DNA of 64,000 nt. It comes from Archilochus colubris. Its lineage: Eukaryota; Chordata; Aves; Apodiformes; Trochilidae. The notes under the pieces are model-generated. The model saw only the letters and a list, made by a program, of their open reading frames with translations, had not been told where the DNA came from and ran no database searches. A program made the translations under genes and the position numbers. The stretch spans positions 107,780,967 through 107,844,966 of the forward strand of contig CM041084.1 in assembly GCA_023079485.1 (NCBI GenBank), in the 5' to 3' direction. Of the stretch, positions 26,904 through 41,336 are shown piece by piece (within the stretch, counting starts at the first letter, position 1; each line of letters opens with the position of its first letter).

Positions 26904-26924
26904 AAGCAAGCAAGCAAGCAAAAA
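26904..26924. repeat. AAGC tetranucleotide repeat
   Basis: Four AAGC units run into an A tract. The motif is the complement of the GCTT repeat at 41977-41998. Confidence 0.8.
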
Positions 26925-26982
26925 ACCTGAAACAAAACAACAACCAACTGGGAAGACATGCCCAGACATAACTTAAGTAACT

Positions 26983-27059
26983 GCAGCGGTAGTGGACCAA
27001 GGGTTGGATTTGATATCTCTGAGGTCCCTTCCAACCCAGCCAATTCTATGATTCTATGA
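26983..27059 (+). mobile_element. CR1 LINE 3'-terminal fragment
   Basis: This is only the last bases of a CR1 element. GGTTGGATTTGATATCTCTG is followed by AGGTCCCTTCCAACCC and two ATTCTATG repeats at the end. Severe 5' truncation of this kind is normal for CR1 insertions. It is antisense to GAREM1. Confidence 0.85.
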
Positions 27060-28006
27060 GTTATAAAAAAAATGCAAAGTAGAAAAGATTCTCCAATACA
27101 GGTGGTCAGATAAATGGGGAATCTTTCATTAAACCTAGGTAAAGAGCTGCTACTTCACCAGACTGGCTAACAGGGGGATACAAAGAGGCAGAAGGAACAT
27201 GTGCACCCACAGGAGCAAAAGAAAACCATTTTTTGCCAGCAACTTCAGTGCCTGTATTTTAATATTGATTTAGAGTTGATACTGCACTGCAGATCAGTAG
27301 AGAGGCATCTGCCAAAAATTGAAATATCAGGCTCAGAAAACTGCAGTAACAAACAGATAGAACCATGGAGAAATCTGACAGCAGCTAAAATTGCTGAAGG
27401 TAACTCTTGGGAAGAGGAAGAAAGCAAGAAAAGAAAAGCAAAAAAACCCAAAAAGAATATTGATATTTCCTCCTGTATGGAAGAATAGTTCATACATAAG
27501 CTCAAGGTGACAGGTCTGAAAAATCCAGGAATATGAATATAGTTTCCAGTCTTCAAAGCTATGATTGCCTAGAATAGAAAAACTTGTCTTTGGGAAAGAG
27601 GAGGCAGCAATTAAACTTGAAACAAGTAGAAAAATGTAGTCTGTGACCAAAAAATAAAAGCATGGGACTATGCTATTTGGGCCATTACAAGATTTTCAGA
27701 CATGACTGATATCAAGCTTACAGATGAAAATGCATGAGCACTGCTCATGAAAACAAGTGCCCTCTCACTCTTTAATACTCAGGCTTTTAAATGAGCACTC
27801 AAAACAGCCTTTCTTGTATTTATTTATGGGAAGAAAAGGTAAGCAGCTCTCAGGAAACTTCACACGGTCAAGTATTCAGAGCTACAGAAGCCATACTTCT
27901 CTTTTAAAAGCATAAATGCTGGTGGCAACACTTTCACTAGCAGTACCTATGAAGAAAAGCTTTCAAACCTCCAACTGCTTTTTAGATCACACCAGCTTTT
28001 TCAAGA

Positions 28007-28048
28007 ACAAAACAAAACATAACAAATCAAATCAAAGCAAAGCAAAGC
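28007..28048. repeat. CAAAA/CAAAT/CAAAG pentanucleotide-like repeat
   Basis: Successive ACAAA, ATCAA and GCAAA five-base units drift from one variant to the next across about 40 bases. Confidence 0.75.
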
Positions 28049-29617
28049 TTAGGCACTGGGGGGTTAAATTCATGGGCTGTTTTTCCCCTTGGTTTTCTTC
28101 TGAGGACATTTATTCATTAATCATTTACCAGCCCAGAGACACATGGCAGCCCCCCTTCCTGGGAAGCACTTGGGCTCTGTCCTCTTGAAGTTAAGTTCAG
28201 CTGTACAGAACAAAAGTAGCAAGAACTATGTGACAGTTGGATACCCGGTTAAATTCAAAGTAAAACACAAATTAAAATGCAAACCACATTTCATATCAGG
28301 GAGTGGTGTACCTGTTGGATGGAAAGGACCCACCTAAGTAAGTTCCCTGCTCCAGAGCAGCATCTCTCCCTGTTGTAGATCTTTGAACTTAAAAATTACC
28401 CCATCAAAGCTGTACCATACCACTCACAAAGAAGATCAGGAGTGGCTTCTCCCTAAACACATCTGCTGCTTCCAGGGAGGCAAAGCCATGGACAAAGAGC
28501 TCTTTGCCCAGTGCCACCTTCCTTGACCAGCAGACAGTATTACATTGCACTTGAAGGAGTGAAGAGTCAAAGCTGAATGTATGACAAGGAAGCATTCCTC
28601 TGTCCATAGAGTAACGCAGGTTGGCAGCAGATACCAGAAATGCTCAATCAAAGACATTTGCCAAGTCTAATGTTTGGTTTTCCCTCCAGGGCCCTGAAGA
28701 GAGCCATACAGCATCCTTACAGAACATCCAACATACTATAAGCATCTAAGAGTGTTCAGTAATCACCAAAGTAAAAATCCAAGCTCTTTGCATATCTTGG
28801 ATGCAATAGGTTCTCGGTGGGTACTGAGCAACAGCAGCTGCTGTCACCACCTCAAGTCAACTAAGAGATGTCCAGCTCACGCCATACTTCACCACTTTCT
28901 TCCCTCAATCTCTAAGGTCTGGCTACCCCAGAGCAGGCATCAGAGTGCAAAACTGGGTCCTAGGGGCAGGCACACCTCTGGACATGAGAGAAAAATTTCT
29001 GCAGCTGCGTGTTGCAAAATCTCAAGGAGCTTTCCTGCTCCACAGCTGCCAAGGCAAGTTCGCTCTTGAGAAGGTCTGCAGAGACTGTCTTCCTCTGTGA
29101 AGGATGCAGTGAGGAACAGGCCCATCAGGCACTGCTCCATGATTAACTAATCAAACCAGTAGAAACAGGTTTCAGTAGGACGTTTGTTGTACACCAGTTC
29201 TACCACTGGAGAAGGGACTTCTGACTCATCCTCACCTGCTGCCCCACCTGGGGAAGGTTCACATGACAAATTTCTATATTTCTTCATTCAAAAGACATTA
29301 AAGAAAGCTATCAGGACACATAAGTAAGAAACTGGACAGGGTACCACCAATTACTCTGTATTAGCAACTGCACACCTCCACTACGAGGCAGGGAGGTACG
29401 AGTTCACAGGAAGAGTATTTCCAACACCCCGTATGTGTTCCAGCAATGGCACGCCCTGGAATGGGGTGTTACTTTCTAATGTCTTCACATCAGTATATTC
29501 TTCATTTGTTGCCTCCTAAGATCACACAGACAGCAGGCCTGATGCAAGAGGTATTCTCTTCAAGCCCTGCATAAAGCTGAGTAGAAGCTTTTTCTTTAAG
29601 GAAAGGCAGGGGGTAGA

Positions 29618-29641
29618 TTTTTTTTTTTTTTAATTTTTTTT
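29618..29641. repeat. Poly(T) tract
   Basis: Fourteen T are followed by AA and eight more T. It reads as poly(A) on the minus (GAREM1 sense) strand. No retroposed gene body is recognisable beside it. Confidence 0.85.
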
Positions 29642-30933
29642 AAAATATGAACTCGAGGAAACAGCTTTGCTCTTGGATGGGAAAAAACCCTCTAATGGGC
29701 AAACAGAAGAATAAATGAACCACCATATGCAACAACAGAAATAAGGTCCTAAAAACCAACAGTAAATGTCTTGTTACAATTTTAGTAAGCATGGGATCAA
29801 GTATCCAGGGCACAAGAGACTGAACCTGGGCTGTTTCAAGTCAGAGCAGAACACCTTTGCAGCTTGAGCTGATGCATCCTCAAAAATGCTTTTGATAACT
29901 TTTGAGTTATGTAGGCCTGGAACATAACACACAGGGAGGGTCAGGCAACACCCAAGGATGACAGTGCTCAAACCCCCATTACTTTGCTTCAGTCACTTTC
30001 AGTTATCACAGAGAAGTGACCATCAACATCCCTGGTACACATCTTCCCACAGAGGTACCTCTACAGAGGAACAAGAGCATTCCTCTTGATGACCAACAGC
30101 ACAGTGAAGTCCAGTTCTGCAAGATACCAATATTCTCTGTATCTTCCAGATTCAGATCATAAAATCATACCTGCTGGAGGTTGCTAAAGGAGACATTTAT
30201 CAAGGTAAAGATTACAGAACTGCCTTAGCCAAATGTAGGGGTCATGTTTGTTGCCAGATGGAAGGTACAGATGATATGCACACATTGTTAGAGCAGGAAT
30301 TTATTATTAGGGTTCTCAGTTCTAAGAACAGAATAAAACTAGTTCAGATTGAAAGCTGCTAAGACCTTGTTGTAAGTACCACGTATGAATGGTGTACCTG
30401 AGGAAAGCACAGGACACCAAAGCAACTTCCAAATGTGATGGTTTGCCTTGGACTCTCATGAAGTGTGCTCTGTTACACCACAGCAGGGCACTATCAGGAT
30501 CTGCTCTCCATGCTATACACACATGAAGACCTGTTATGTTTGACCAGCCAGAGACACATTAGCCATTTGGTTTTAATTACATGAAAATTGAACTTGATGC
30601 TATGTTAACTTTACCTTTAGCTCTAAAGAGAAGCAGACTGGAAATAGTATTCAAGAGGGAATAGTTAGACTGGCAGCTGTCATATATGACTGCTATTTGA
30701 CAGCAACAGCAAAAAATCAACCATGTCAGCCATCCCCAACAGAAACACACAGGGTACCAGCTTCTCAGTAGGGAAAGAACCATTGGCAGGACTGCAGAAC
30801 TCAGGTTCTCTAAATAGTGAACTTAAATGTAAAAACATTTTCCTTCTTTAATACGGCTTTATTGTCTTTAGGTTTAATAAGTGTATCAAAACCTGACTTT
30901 GCAAGTAGCAGAAAGAGATTTACTTTATACTCT

Positions 30934-30952
30934 TATATATATATATATATAT
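30934..30952. repeat. TA dinucleotide microsatellite
   Basis: About nine and a half uninterrupted TA units. Confidence 0.9.
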
Positions 30953-31913
30953 GAGTGATGACTTTGTGTTACTTAAGCCCATAATTTCAAGAGAGTAACA
31001 TCAGTTTCAACTTCTCTTCCTGTTCACCTGTTGCAACCAAAACCATGCTGCAATTTTCTACATTAAAATTCTGCTAGGGAAGAAAAAAAAGTTGTTCTCT
31101 TAAAGCAGAAAGAAGCCTGAGAAGTTATTCTAACAATCTTGTCCAATGTCTCAGGGTCATTCTAGTAAGCAGTATAAGCACCAAGGTCAGCTGTGTATTC
31201 ATCGTGTATCTCTATAAAGTTAAAGCATGGAAAAAGTTAAGACCTGAAATCCAAAATTTATACAGCAATACAGTTTACAAACATTTGCCTAGAAGGACAT
31301 AAAATCCTTCCTTAAAAAACGTCTGAGTCCAATATAAACATTCTGCCAACTGCTCCAGTTGTGCTTTCAGTTCTCCCATGCAGACACAGGGCTGTACCAG
31401 CCAGCCAGCGCCAGGGGCTGGCTCTACCTTTTGGTAGCAGCACATCCTCTGCAGAGGAGCTTCTGGAGTGCTCCTCACCTCCCAGCCTTCTCAGAGAAGC
31501 ACTACACAGCAGATCCCAGCAGCATAACTGTGTCCAGCCAGCACACAGCCCAGCACCTCTTCTTAGATTAAACTTTACCTCTTCAGCGTTCTGGACCCTA
31601 AAAGCAGTGATGCCATGAGGCACAGTGCAATGCAGCACTGAAAGCACACTCGGTGTTAGATTGTAGATTTCTGTGTGGTACACCACAACAGCATAAATTT
31701 ATATTTCAGGTATTGAAGAAGTTTCTAAATACAATTAGATGATACCACCCAAGCAGCAGATTGCAGTGCTTTGCTAATTAACCCTTCACATGCTTAGACA
31801 CATCTCTTCCTTGCAGGCAAGCCCAATATACATGCAAGTTAGCACTGACCATTTTTGTGAAGTTCCTTTGGCGGCATCAGAGATCATCATACGTTCAGTA
31901 AGTGCCCTCACTA

Positions 31914-31955
31914 CAGTTTCTTAACTTTCAGTAGCAGTTTCTTAACTTCCCTGAA
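31914..31955. repeat. Short tandem repeat, 21-bp spacing
   Basis: The 14-mer CAGTTTCTTAACTT occurs at 31914-31927 and again at 31935-31948, giving two copies with a 21-base period. Confidence 0.7.
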
Positions 31956-33376
31956 TTTTCATCTAATTAATGAGGGGTTTATGGCAGGGAACTTTCCGAA
32001 GATTGTTTGGCAGCAAGACATGTTCTACCCACTAGACACACACTTCTGTATTAACACAAGCCATGCAGAAAAACATATTGATATTTATATTGCAGTATCT
32101 CAGGGGATAGATTTTGATTTTGCTGGTTTCTGTGTAAATTCAAGCCACGTATGAACAAAAGTATAAAGAGTCAGGAAACCATGCTTAGCAGATCTTTGTT
32201 AATTTCTTTTAAAATTAAGAACCAAGCTTTAGTAAGCCCCTTAAGATCCAGTCTTCATGCCAATAACCATTTTATTTACTGTTCTCATTCTTCCAGGAAT
32301 CACTATGAGGATTTTAAAACTCTGCATTCAGTTTGAAGGAGTGTTTATCTGCTCACAGTACTGAAGGTTATGCACCCAGGAGGTTTAAAAAAAAAATAAC
32401 TGACGTTACTAAACACAAATGCTAGAAACTCTTTATACTGAGAGACACATATGAAAATATCAGATCAAAAGCTCATAGAAACACATCTTAAAAACAAAAA
32501 CAACCTTCCAGAATGAGAAACAGTGTGTAAGAAGGCAGCTGATCTGAGTTTCATCACTGAATAAGGTGCCTCACTGCAGTTGCAGCACTGGTGTGATTGA
32601 AACAAAACATTCCATTCAACTCTTGTACAGCTCAGCACACCCTTGTTGCAGCAACATTTTTAAGGAGATTGTAAGAGAGTTGGTTACTCAATTGACAACT
32701 GTCTATACGGAAGACCAAGTAAAACAGAGCCCACATCTTTGTGTTGTAACCATGGCTCTTTCTGCTCTTTTTCCAGCTTTTAAAGTTTTTGTATCTACTG
32801 CAGTAAGATAAGCAAATCTCACTCATATAATATTGCTCTATTCTACCTGTGAATAAGGATATTAAGCACTGGGAAACGTATTAAAATAATAAGAAATATA
32901 ACAGTATTAAAAATAATAGGAAAGTAAAAAATTGGAACTATAAAATAAATATGGATTCATTGCTTTATAATCTACTTGGAACAACAGTATTACTGCATCA
33001 CTCAAAAAGGAAGAGAGTGACAAGGAACTTGTGAGGAGCATTAGTGTAAAACTGCAGTATAAGGCTTCCTGACTTTTACCATGGAAACATTAAAAAATCC
33101 CCTCCAGCTTGAGTGTACTACAAAGTGCAAAACCCATTCCATTTTTGACCAAACATTCCAAGGTATTTTCAAACTTTCACTCATTTGTCACAACATTCAC
33201 AGATGAGAAGCACTAGCAATTCGTTGTATATATCCATATTGAAAGTAATTCTTCTACATAGCTACACACTGTGTCAATGTTCTGCCCAATGAAATACACA
33301 TATTTAGTAGCCCTAGTAGTAAGCCAGTATCTCTTGAACACATTATCAAGAAGTTAAGTCACAGACAGAGGCATCA

Positions 33377-33631
<255 letters not shown>

Positions 33632-34158
33632 TTAAAAAAAATTATCATTACTGCGTAAATAATTAGGAAAACTCCACAACAAGCATTTCATTCTTATTGC
33701 TGTTCATTTTTTCAGAGCAATTATGTTTCAATTCTACACGGTATTAATTTTTGCAACACAAGCATCTTTACCTTACAGAAAAGCGTAAGCCAAAACAACT
33801 CTGTGCATGAATATGATACCAAAGAGATATAATCCAGTTTACTCAGTAGCTGCTCTGGGGTTCCTTTCCTAGCTTTCTGCAGAAACAGATTTCTGACATC
33901 TCTACTTATGTCTGCCCATCTCACCTAACACAAATACCTGAAAGCTCTTTTCATTTTGAAATAAAGGGAAAAAAGTGCATTTCTGTATATTGGAAGACAG
34001 GCACCACACTACCCTACAGCCACCTGAAGCCAAGTCATGTTCATCACTGAAGTAATTGAGTATCATACTTGCAGACATAGAGACTTCAGCTTTTGCAAGT
34101 CATTGCTTGATCAGCCATTCCTAGGTCTGTAAACTTAATCCTGACACTTAATGAGAAG

Positions 34159-34175
34159 AAAAAAAAAAAAAAAAA
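34159..34175. repeat. Poly(A) run, 17 A
   Basis: An uninterrupted A tract in intron 1, about 550 bases upstream of exon 2 in the direction of transcription. Confidence 0.9.
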
Positions 34176-35310
34176 TTAGCACAGACTGAAGCCCTCTTTC
34201 AGAGAAATTCAGCCAGAAGCCTCCTCCCAGATAATGTCCAGCTCATCTTTGTAATCTCTCATGCTCTGTCAAATTAATTCCAAACACAGCCAGAGATCCA
34301 GCTCTCCTTTCTTCCCCTGTCCCTACCAAATCCTCTGCATTTCTGCAGAGTATGCTTTCCTCCTCCACTGGTTGCAGCACCTGATTGGGACTAGGGTGCT
34401 TTGCTTTGCTTTCCAGCAACTGCTATATCAGACAGACTAGCTGCGCTGTCAGCTATACATCTCGAGCATGATAAATGAACAAAATTACATAGAGCAGGGT
34501 ACTGCTCTTACACACCTGCAGTTCTGCTAGGTATGCTTCTGCCTTAAGCCCACAGAAAGCAGCCTTTCTCAATGTGTTCCTAAAGCAGCCACATTCAACT
34601 TTCAGGAAGACTTAGTAGACAGCCAAGAAAAATGAAGCTTGAAATTTATTTTTCCTTCTCTCTCACCAGCCCTCTGCAGTTACAGCCAAAAATAAAGCAC
34701 GTAGCTTAGCCCTGGAATCAAGTTTGGACAAAAACCATTCCCTTCAGCTACTACAACAAACTGCACTTTCTCTTCACTGTCCTCTGATGTTCTTAAAAAG
34801 TCAGTAGAAGAATGAGACTTTCCTCAGCCTGGGGCAGCAGACATTTTCATTGCTCAATGTCTGCAGAAGAGAGATACTTCCAATTGAGATGGTTTGTTTT
34901 TTGTTTGTTTGGCTGTTTTTTTTCTCCCACATCAGGCAATCCTTTCCACCGTAAGCAATGGCTACTACACACCCCATTCCTGCCTGATTTCATGCTCCCA
35001 TTCTATCAGAAAGCACCCTCCTACACAATTCAAAACACAGCAACTGGTGTGTGTGAGGATTGTTCAATAAGAGACCATTACAACCATCTGCTCCGACACT
35101 CTCCAGCTACAGGATTCTGATTGTTTCCTCCAGAAACTTAGATTTGGCTAAAGAAAGGAAAGACCCATTCCAATCTGCAGAGTCTGAGAGATGAGCTTCC
35201 TTCTGTCTCGTCTCTTTCAGTCCTAAAAACTAAAAAAAAAGTTTGCTTTGCACATTTGGGGCAATACATAAGTGTGGACCAGCTGCTATATTGGTGGTAT
35301 AGAGGGGAAA

Positions 35311-35352
35311 CAACAACAACAACAACAAAAAACAAACAAAAAGAAAAAAAAC
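35311..35352. repeat. CAA trinucleotide repeat and A-rich tail
   Basis: Six CAA units (35311-35328) are followed by AAAC/AAAG-type units. Confidence 0.85.
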
Positions 35353-35840
35353 CCAAAAGGTGTACAGAACTGCTTAGTACCAATTATTCTTTCCCTGTGA
35401 AGGTACCATTTCCAGGTTTCCTTCTTTTTCACAGCACTGAAAGTAGCTTCAAGGCAGGCAAGACATTTCAAGAACTGGTTTTCAAGTGTTCCTTGGACCA
35501 CATCCCTTGACAGTCCAGCCAGGCAGATGGGCTGCTCAACATCAGCTCCTCTTCTCTAGAAAGCACCCCCCCCACACACACATAGTGTGCTGGGAGAAGG
35601 GACCTCAGAAAGCCTCAGGACGGGTGGGAAAGCTGCCATGCAGCAAAAGGACAACTCTTTGGCCCCATTCATACCTTGAAGGGAATTCAGATATATTTGC
35701 TAAAGGAGTCATGCACCCACTAAATTTCACCATGTCATCCAACCTCAAGCATCTCCTGCTTCCTGCTCACAGGGCAACGCCTAATACGTACAAAAATTCA
35801 GCTTGCTGCAACAGGGGCTTAAAAGTCTGGAGGAAAGCAC

Positions 35841-35877
35841 AATAGTAATAAAAATAATAATAATAACAATAATAATA
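35841..35877. repeat. AAT trinucleotide repeat
   Basis: AAT/ATA units with two interruptions (AGT and AAC). Confidence 0.85.
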
Positions 35878-38800
35878 TGTTATTAGAAACTCACATTTCA
35901 GTTCAAAGAGTTATGTTCAGGTTTTCTATAATCCATGGCAACAAGTAATTAATCCATCTCAAAACAAAACAACACCAGTGACATTTAAGGGAAGAACTAG
36001 TATTTTAGTAGTTTCAGTGACAGTACTAAATTAATTTGGAAGAAAATACAAAGCATCTCTGGCATGCTTTTTCTCTGCCTTACAAACTGTAGGTATAATT
36101 TCATAATCTTAGCTAAAGGGAGGCTGGATGGTACATCCAGGACTACATGGAAATAATTACAGTATGGGTCACCCTTCGAAGAGTCTGAGAAAGATATTCT
36201 CAGGAAAATAAAGACACCCATTATGAATAGGTGCTTCCAGTCATGGCTCACATGCTGTGATCTGTTTAAGCGATTACTCCACTAAAACTGGGTGGGACAG
36301 GTGAGTGTAAAAAGGAATCACTAAGGCAGGCCCAAGAGTGACTCTATAATTAAGTCTGCAGCTGAAAGCAGCTGTATTTTTTAAACAGAACCTTGGAAAC
36401 CACAATTCTTGTTAAACCAATTATTTGCTCCAACCGATTACATCGGAAATGAATTTTGTGCTTTGCCAGGGGAGACTGAGCGGAGGTGGAGCAGATGCCA
36501 CAGGGAGCTCTCGGTCCCTCTGGCTCTCTCACAAGAGGCAACGCTGTCCTTAACAAGCCCTCATCTTTCCTAACTGTGGGTGAGCTGGATTCCTGGGGTT
36601 GTTTTATAGGAATAAGCTTCTTGTCACCAAAGGGATTAATGGACTTGCAAAAACACCCAGTTAATGATGGCCTCCGTGATATGGGAGGAAATACAAGGAA
36701 GAGTCAAACATGACCAAGGGCAACAGAACATGGCAATAAGCACGCTTCTTTCTTCCATTGTCTTCTCGTGCCTCCTCCCACAAGACTTGCTCACTGTCTC
36801 CTTGAGAGAAGGACCTTTCAGGCAGGAGCCACCTCTGACCCTAGCTGTACCACTCGTTTCCCAGCCCAAGCACTGCCCACACTCGGCCCTTTACAACTCT
36901 TCTCAGCCAACTGTACCTGGCCAACCAGCCACACACATCCAACCTGATTTTTTTTTCCCCTGCCTCAGTTACTAACCCCAGTTATGCAAGCCTTTCATTA
37001 ATCACATTTTAACTATGTGGGAGAGACCTCAGCAGTGCTTACGTCCACCAACTATGCAATTCGGTTCTCACCTATTCAACATACTCCTACACTGCTGCTT
37101 ACACAAAAACCATAACGCCATGAGAAAACAGAGAACACAGGCCACTCATCTTTAGTAAGAGTTTTGTCTCTTATGATCAAATACGGATTAGCTCTATCTT
37201 CTCATCCTCTCCTCCCCACCCCACATGCTTGCAGTATAATTAAACCACTACAAAGAACCTACAGGCAAACACTTGAGCTGGGTTTTTTCCCCCAAATAAA
37301 AACCATGGAAGCAATGAAGTATCACATGCAATTCCCCACCCCTCCCCAAGTTGCCTACCTCCTTCCAAAATGTGAGTCAAGTTTATTCATAATAATGTCT
37401 GAGACTAAGAAACCCATGATTTGCTAACAGTGCCTAAACCCTAAATAAAGCCTCAGTACCCTTCCTTGCTGACAATAAAATCCTCACACTTCTGAACTGA
37501 AAAGCTGGCCAGTAGGTTCCTACACAAGCTGTCCTCCTGTAAGCACTCTGACTGAAACCAGCATTTGGGCTACACATCATGCATGAGCAAAGCAGCACTG
37601 CATTAGCTATTCATGTGCTCACTTCACTTAAGATGTATTACTATCTTTTTAATTTCTCAAGCCATTCCTAAAAACTACCAATACTGCAAATCCCACCCTT
37701 GTTGCAGCGAAGTTGCAAGAGAATGATGATCACAAAAGAAAAACTGTTCACATGTTGATAGGGTTAAAAAGAGGCGATTGCTTAATCAAGATTCCCATGC
37801 TTATTAAATACCACCTACATTAAATGCCAATACTTCTTTAATAATTCTTTCCAGTTCCAAAACTGGATTGTCCACATTTAGCACATCTTGGCTCTGTCAC
37901 TGTAAACACTCCAAACTCAAATGAGCAGCTAACAACTGCTGTGAGACTGGGAGCAGAATGCCTGGGTCTGCAAGTTCAGAGACGAATTGCTGCTCTCACT
38001 TGCAGTTTTTAAGAACCAGGTGAGAAGACAAGTTGGCTACATACATGTGTTTATATGTGGCAGGGCTGCAGCAGAGAAAGAAGCTCATTTCTTTTAAAGC
38101 AAGCACTGACCTCCCGGCAGGTTGGTGCCATCACTTAGTTTCTAAAGACGTACACTTTTACTTGGTTCAGCATTTCTGTTTCCAAATATCTGGGGTAAGG
38201 CCTCAGGAGCAGAACTGAAGACCACTCCAATTTTGAATGGTCTGAGCACTCCCACCTCCCGCTTCCTTCTGGATCAACAGTTAAAGCCTGGCCCATTGGA
38301 GGTCATAAAAGAAAATCAGTGCAGGTTCCACATATTCTGGTTTGCCAAAGCCAGCAATGTCTTCCCAACCACTGAAGAAAAACCAGGAAACAAATGAAAA
38401 ACAAAACCAAAAACAAACTCAAAAAATTGCCAACTATTAAGGCTCTTCTAGTATTGAGAAACTAACTTTCAAGTCACTGCAAAATGTGCAGGCCAACATG
38501 ACTCATTCACTCACAGAACTGCACTGCTAAAAATAAGCAGCAATCTACAGTAATATAAACTCTGTATAATGGCACACACTCTGTCATCCTGGCTAAGAGT
38601 TTACACCACTGCCTTAAAGCGTAAGCTTTGCGTCTGGAGACATTAAAATAGCAGGTAGCAAGCAATTCAGAAAAAGAGATGAAGTGGCCTGCAAAGTTCC
38701 AACAACGTAACAGATACCATTTACACATGCCAGATGAACTAGATACCATCTCCTCCTGCCAGGAGGATGGTTACGGAGACATTCCTGTCATCTCATTCAT

Positions 38801-39651
38801 CACAGAAGACTGTAAAGTGAGCTTAATGCTGCCCCTTGCACATCCATTCAAGCATGCAGAATTTGTTCTTTCTGGAACAAAACAGCTCACAGCAAGGAGG
38901 AGGTCACGGTGGCTTTTGTGAAATAGCTGGTGAAGAAGATACCTGTGAAACCCCAGAAAACACTCACCAAAACTTTGGGCCATGTGTTCTCATTAAGCCT
39001 GAGCACCATCTGCATGCAGGTAACAGATGCTGTACAATTAAGTGCATCACCCAGCCTGTCTTGGTCAGTTAAGTAGGTGGTAAGTTTAATTATTCCATCT
39101 AATGTTCCACAATAGCATAACATATCATTATAAAGGAAAATCTCAGCAACATTAAAATTCATTTTGGTGGGTGCTCAGCCAGATACCTATACAAATTATT
39201 AATTTCAACTTTAACCTAACTCAAGCTTGCACTAACATTGCTAGGAATAAAGAGTTAATTTGTGAAACAGCAAAAAGAAGTGTCTGTCTAATTAGGTGAG
39301 CATGTCTGCTGTAAAATAACTATGAAGAACTGTCAGCATGTGGCTAGTGTTACAGGAGAAGACTACCAACCATTGGCTTATTTTGCAACAACTGGAAGCT
39401 AGGAAAGCAGAACTGTTAAAAGCCAGAAAAGAGAAAGAAGTGAGTTTCTCACTTATTTATCATGCTATCATTGCACTGAGGAGCCTTACTTACACGGTAT
39501 CTGCTTCACTGGGCATACAGCTTCACTGGGCTTTCCCTGGCTAAGGGCCAAACAAGCCATGCCGTAAGTTATACCTTAACATTACCCTCCTGCATCACAA
39601 AAAACAAAGCACAGCCCTAACCAGTATGAAATGAAGTTATTATCTAGTGTT

Positions 39652-39676
39652 AAAAAAAAAAAAAAAAAAAAAAAAA
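39652..39676. repeat. Poly(A) run, 25 A
   Basis: The longest uninterrupted homopolymer in the window. No retroposed body is recognisable beside it. The lysine-rich frame reading through it is an artefact. Confidence 0.9.
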
Positions 39677-41336
39677 GACAGTATTATGGGCTTCATGCTT
39701 CAGGTCAGAGGGAGGTCATGCTGCTAGCACAAGTAAATGCCAGCACTGCTTTTCCACTCCAAAAAGAGGAATTTAAAACACTAAACACCAGCCAACTACT
39801 AAAAGCTGTCTTCTTTTTGGAAAGGCCACTCTTGTTTTTCTGCAAACATCCACTAGTCACACAGCTGCCACATAGGTAACACCTTAAGGCAAATTTAATT
39901 TCTTTTCATCTTATTGGAAGATTCACAGCAGCCAAAAAGCTTTAGCCAAGGCCTCCTCTAAACACAAAAGCTCAGGGGTCAGAAACACCAGCTGTGAACA
40001 GTGAGCACCTACAAACTGAGCCCTTTGCTCTCACTGGCTTCAGCCTTCTTGGCAATGAGGTACCTGCAGCCTTCCCAAGGTAGGCTGTGTGGTATCACCA
40101 GGTGTTAAAACTAGGCTGGATACCAGAACATCCTTTTTGCCTTAAAAAAGTAAATTTAAAATCAATCATAACTCAAAACCATTCTCATCTGGCAATCTGT
40201 CTTTCCTTTCACTGGTGGGCTCATCCTTTACACAGCCTTCAAACAGCTCTCAACACTTTCCTTCTTGTTCAGCCAGGTGATTATTTGGGCTTCTGATCTT
40301 TTGAAACACAAGACAACAAAAGCCAAGGCGTAGCCGTCCACAAAAGAAAAAAAAGGCAGACAGAAACTCCTTGTTCCATACAAAACAACTAAGCCAAAAG
40401 AAGATCAAGGTGCATGTCAGGCTCCATCACAAAGATTTTTCACTGTTAAATTCAATTTGGACTTGTTTGACGCAGAGACGCACAGAAGCACTGCTAGTTC
40501 TCAAGAAGCACTGCACTGAGTATGTTGCTTTTATGCTAGTAAGAGTAAAGTGCTTTGAAAAACACAAACAAAAAAATGCCAAACTGTTAGCATGGGCAGT
40601 AGAGGACTGGAGGAGCATACTAAACAGTCAATTTTCCAATATCTCTGAGGTTTAGCATCTATTTTTATTGGAGTTTGAATTAAAGGAGCAGAATTCATTC
40701 TTTCACTTAGGGGGCAAAACTGTGCTCCTAAATAACCTTCTCTGGTTTCAACACAAGCTGAGGAGGAGAAAGAAAAGTAGCAAGTATGTGACAACTCATT
40801 AGAAGATGAACCTAATATATTATTTGCTAATTAAATACCTGCAGTGCTGTCACAAATGACCACCTGATAGCAGCTGTCACCAAGAGGAGGAAGGAAACAA
40901 GTGAGTAAATGCCCTTTTCCCTTTGCTCTTTCACTCAGACTGAAACTGCAGACAGTGCATGAGACAGTTTCCATCTTGACTGCCCATGTACCACAATGCT
41001 ATCAACACATCACCCCTCATCTCCAGCACTCAGTGGTTATTACCACAGCAACATCTCCCTGGCAGAACAGGTGCCTCTTCTCCTACAGATATTTCACTAA
41101 TACTTAAAGCTTTCTTCTTGTACAATGCTGAGTTTGAAATTTACATTTTGGGGCAAGAAACAAAGACACAAAGTTTCTTATTAAATTTTAATATTGAAAT
41201 TAGGGAAATTAATTTAATATTAATATTATTTAGCGTGTCATGCAAACATCTCATGACAATAACTTCTGTCTGAACTCTGAGGGAGGGTGAAAGGGAAGGA
41301 GTCAAACCTTGTGTTTTCTGCATGCTACAACATCAT

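Noticed and set aside
39631..39879. An open frame starting with a polylysine stretch
   Set aside because: The lysines come from the 25-A run. The remainder has no recognisable content.
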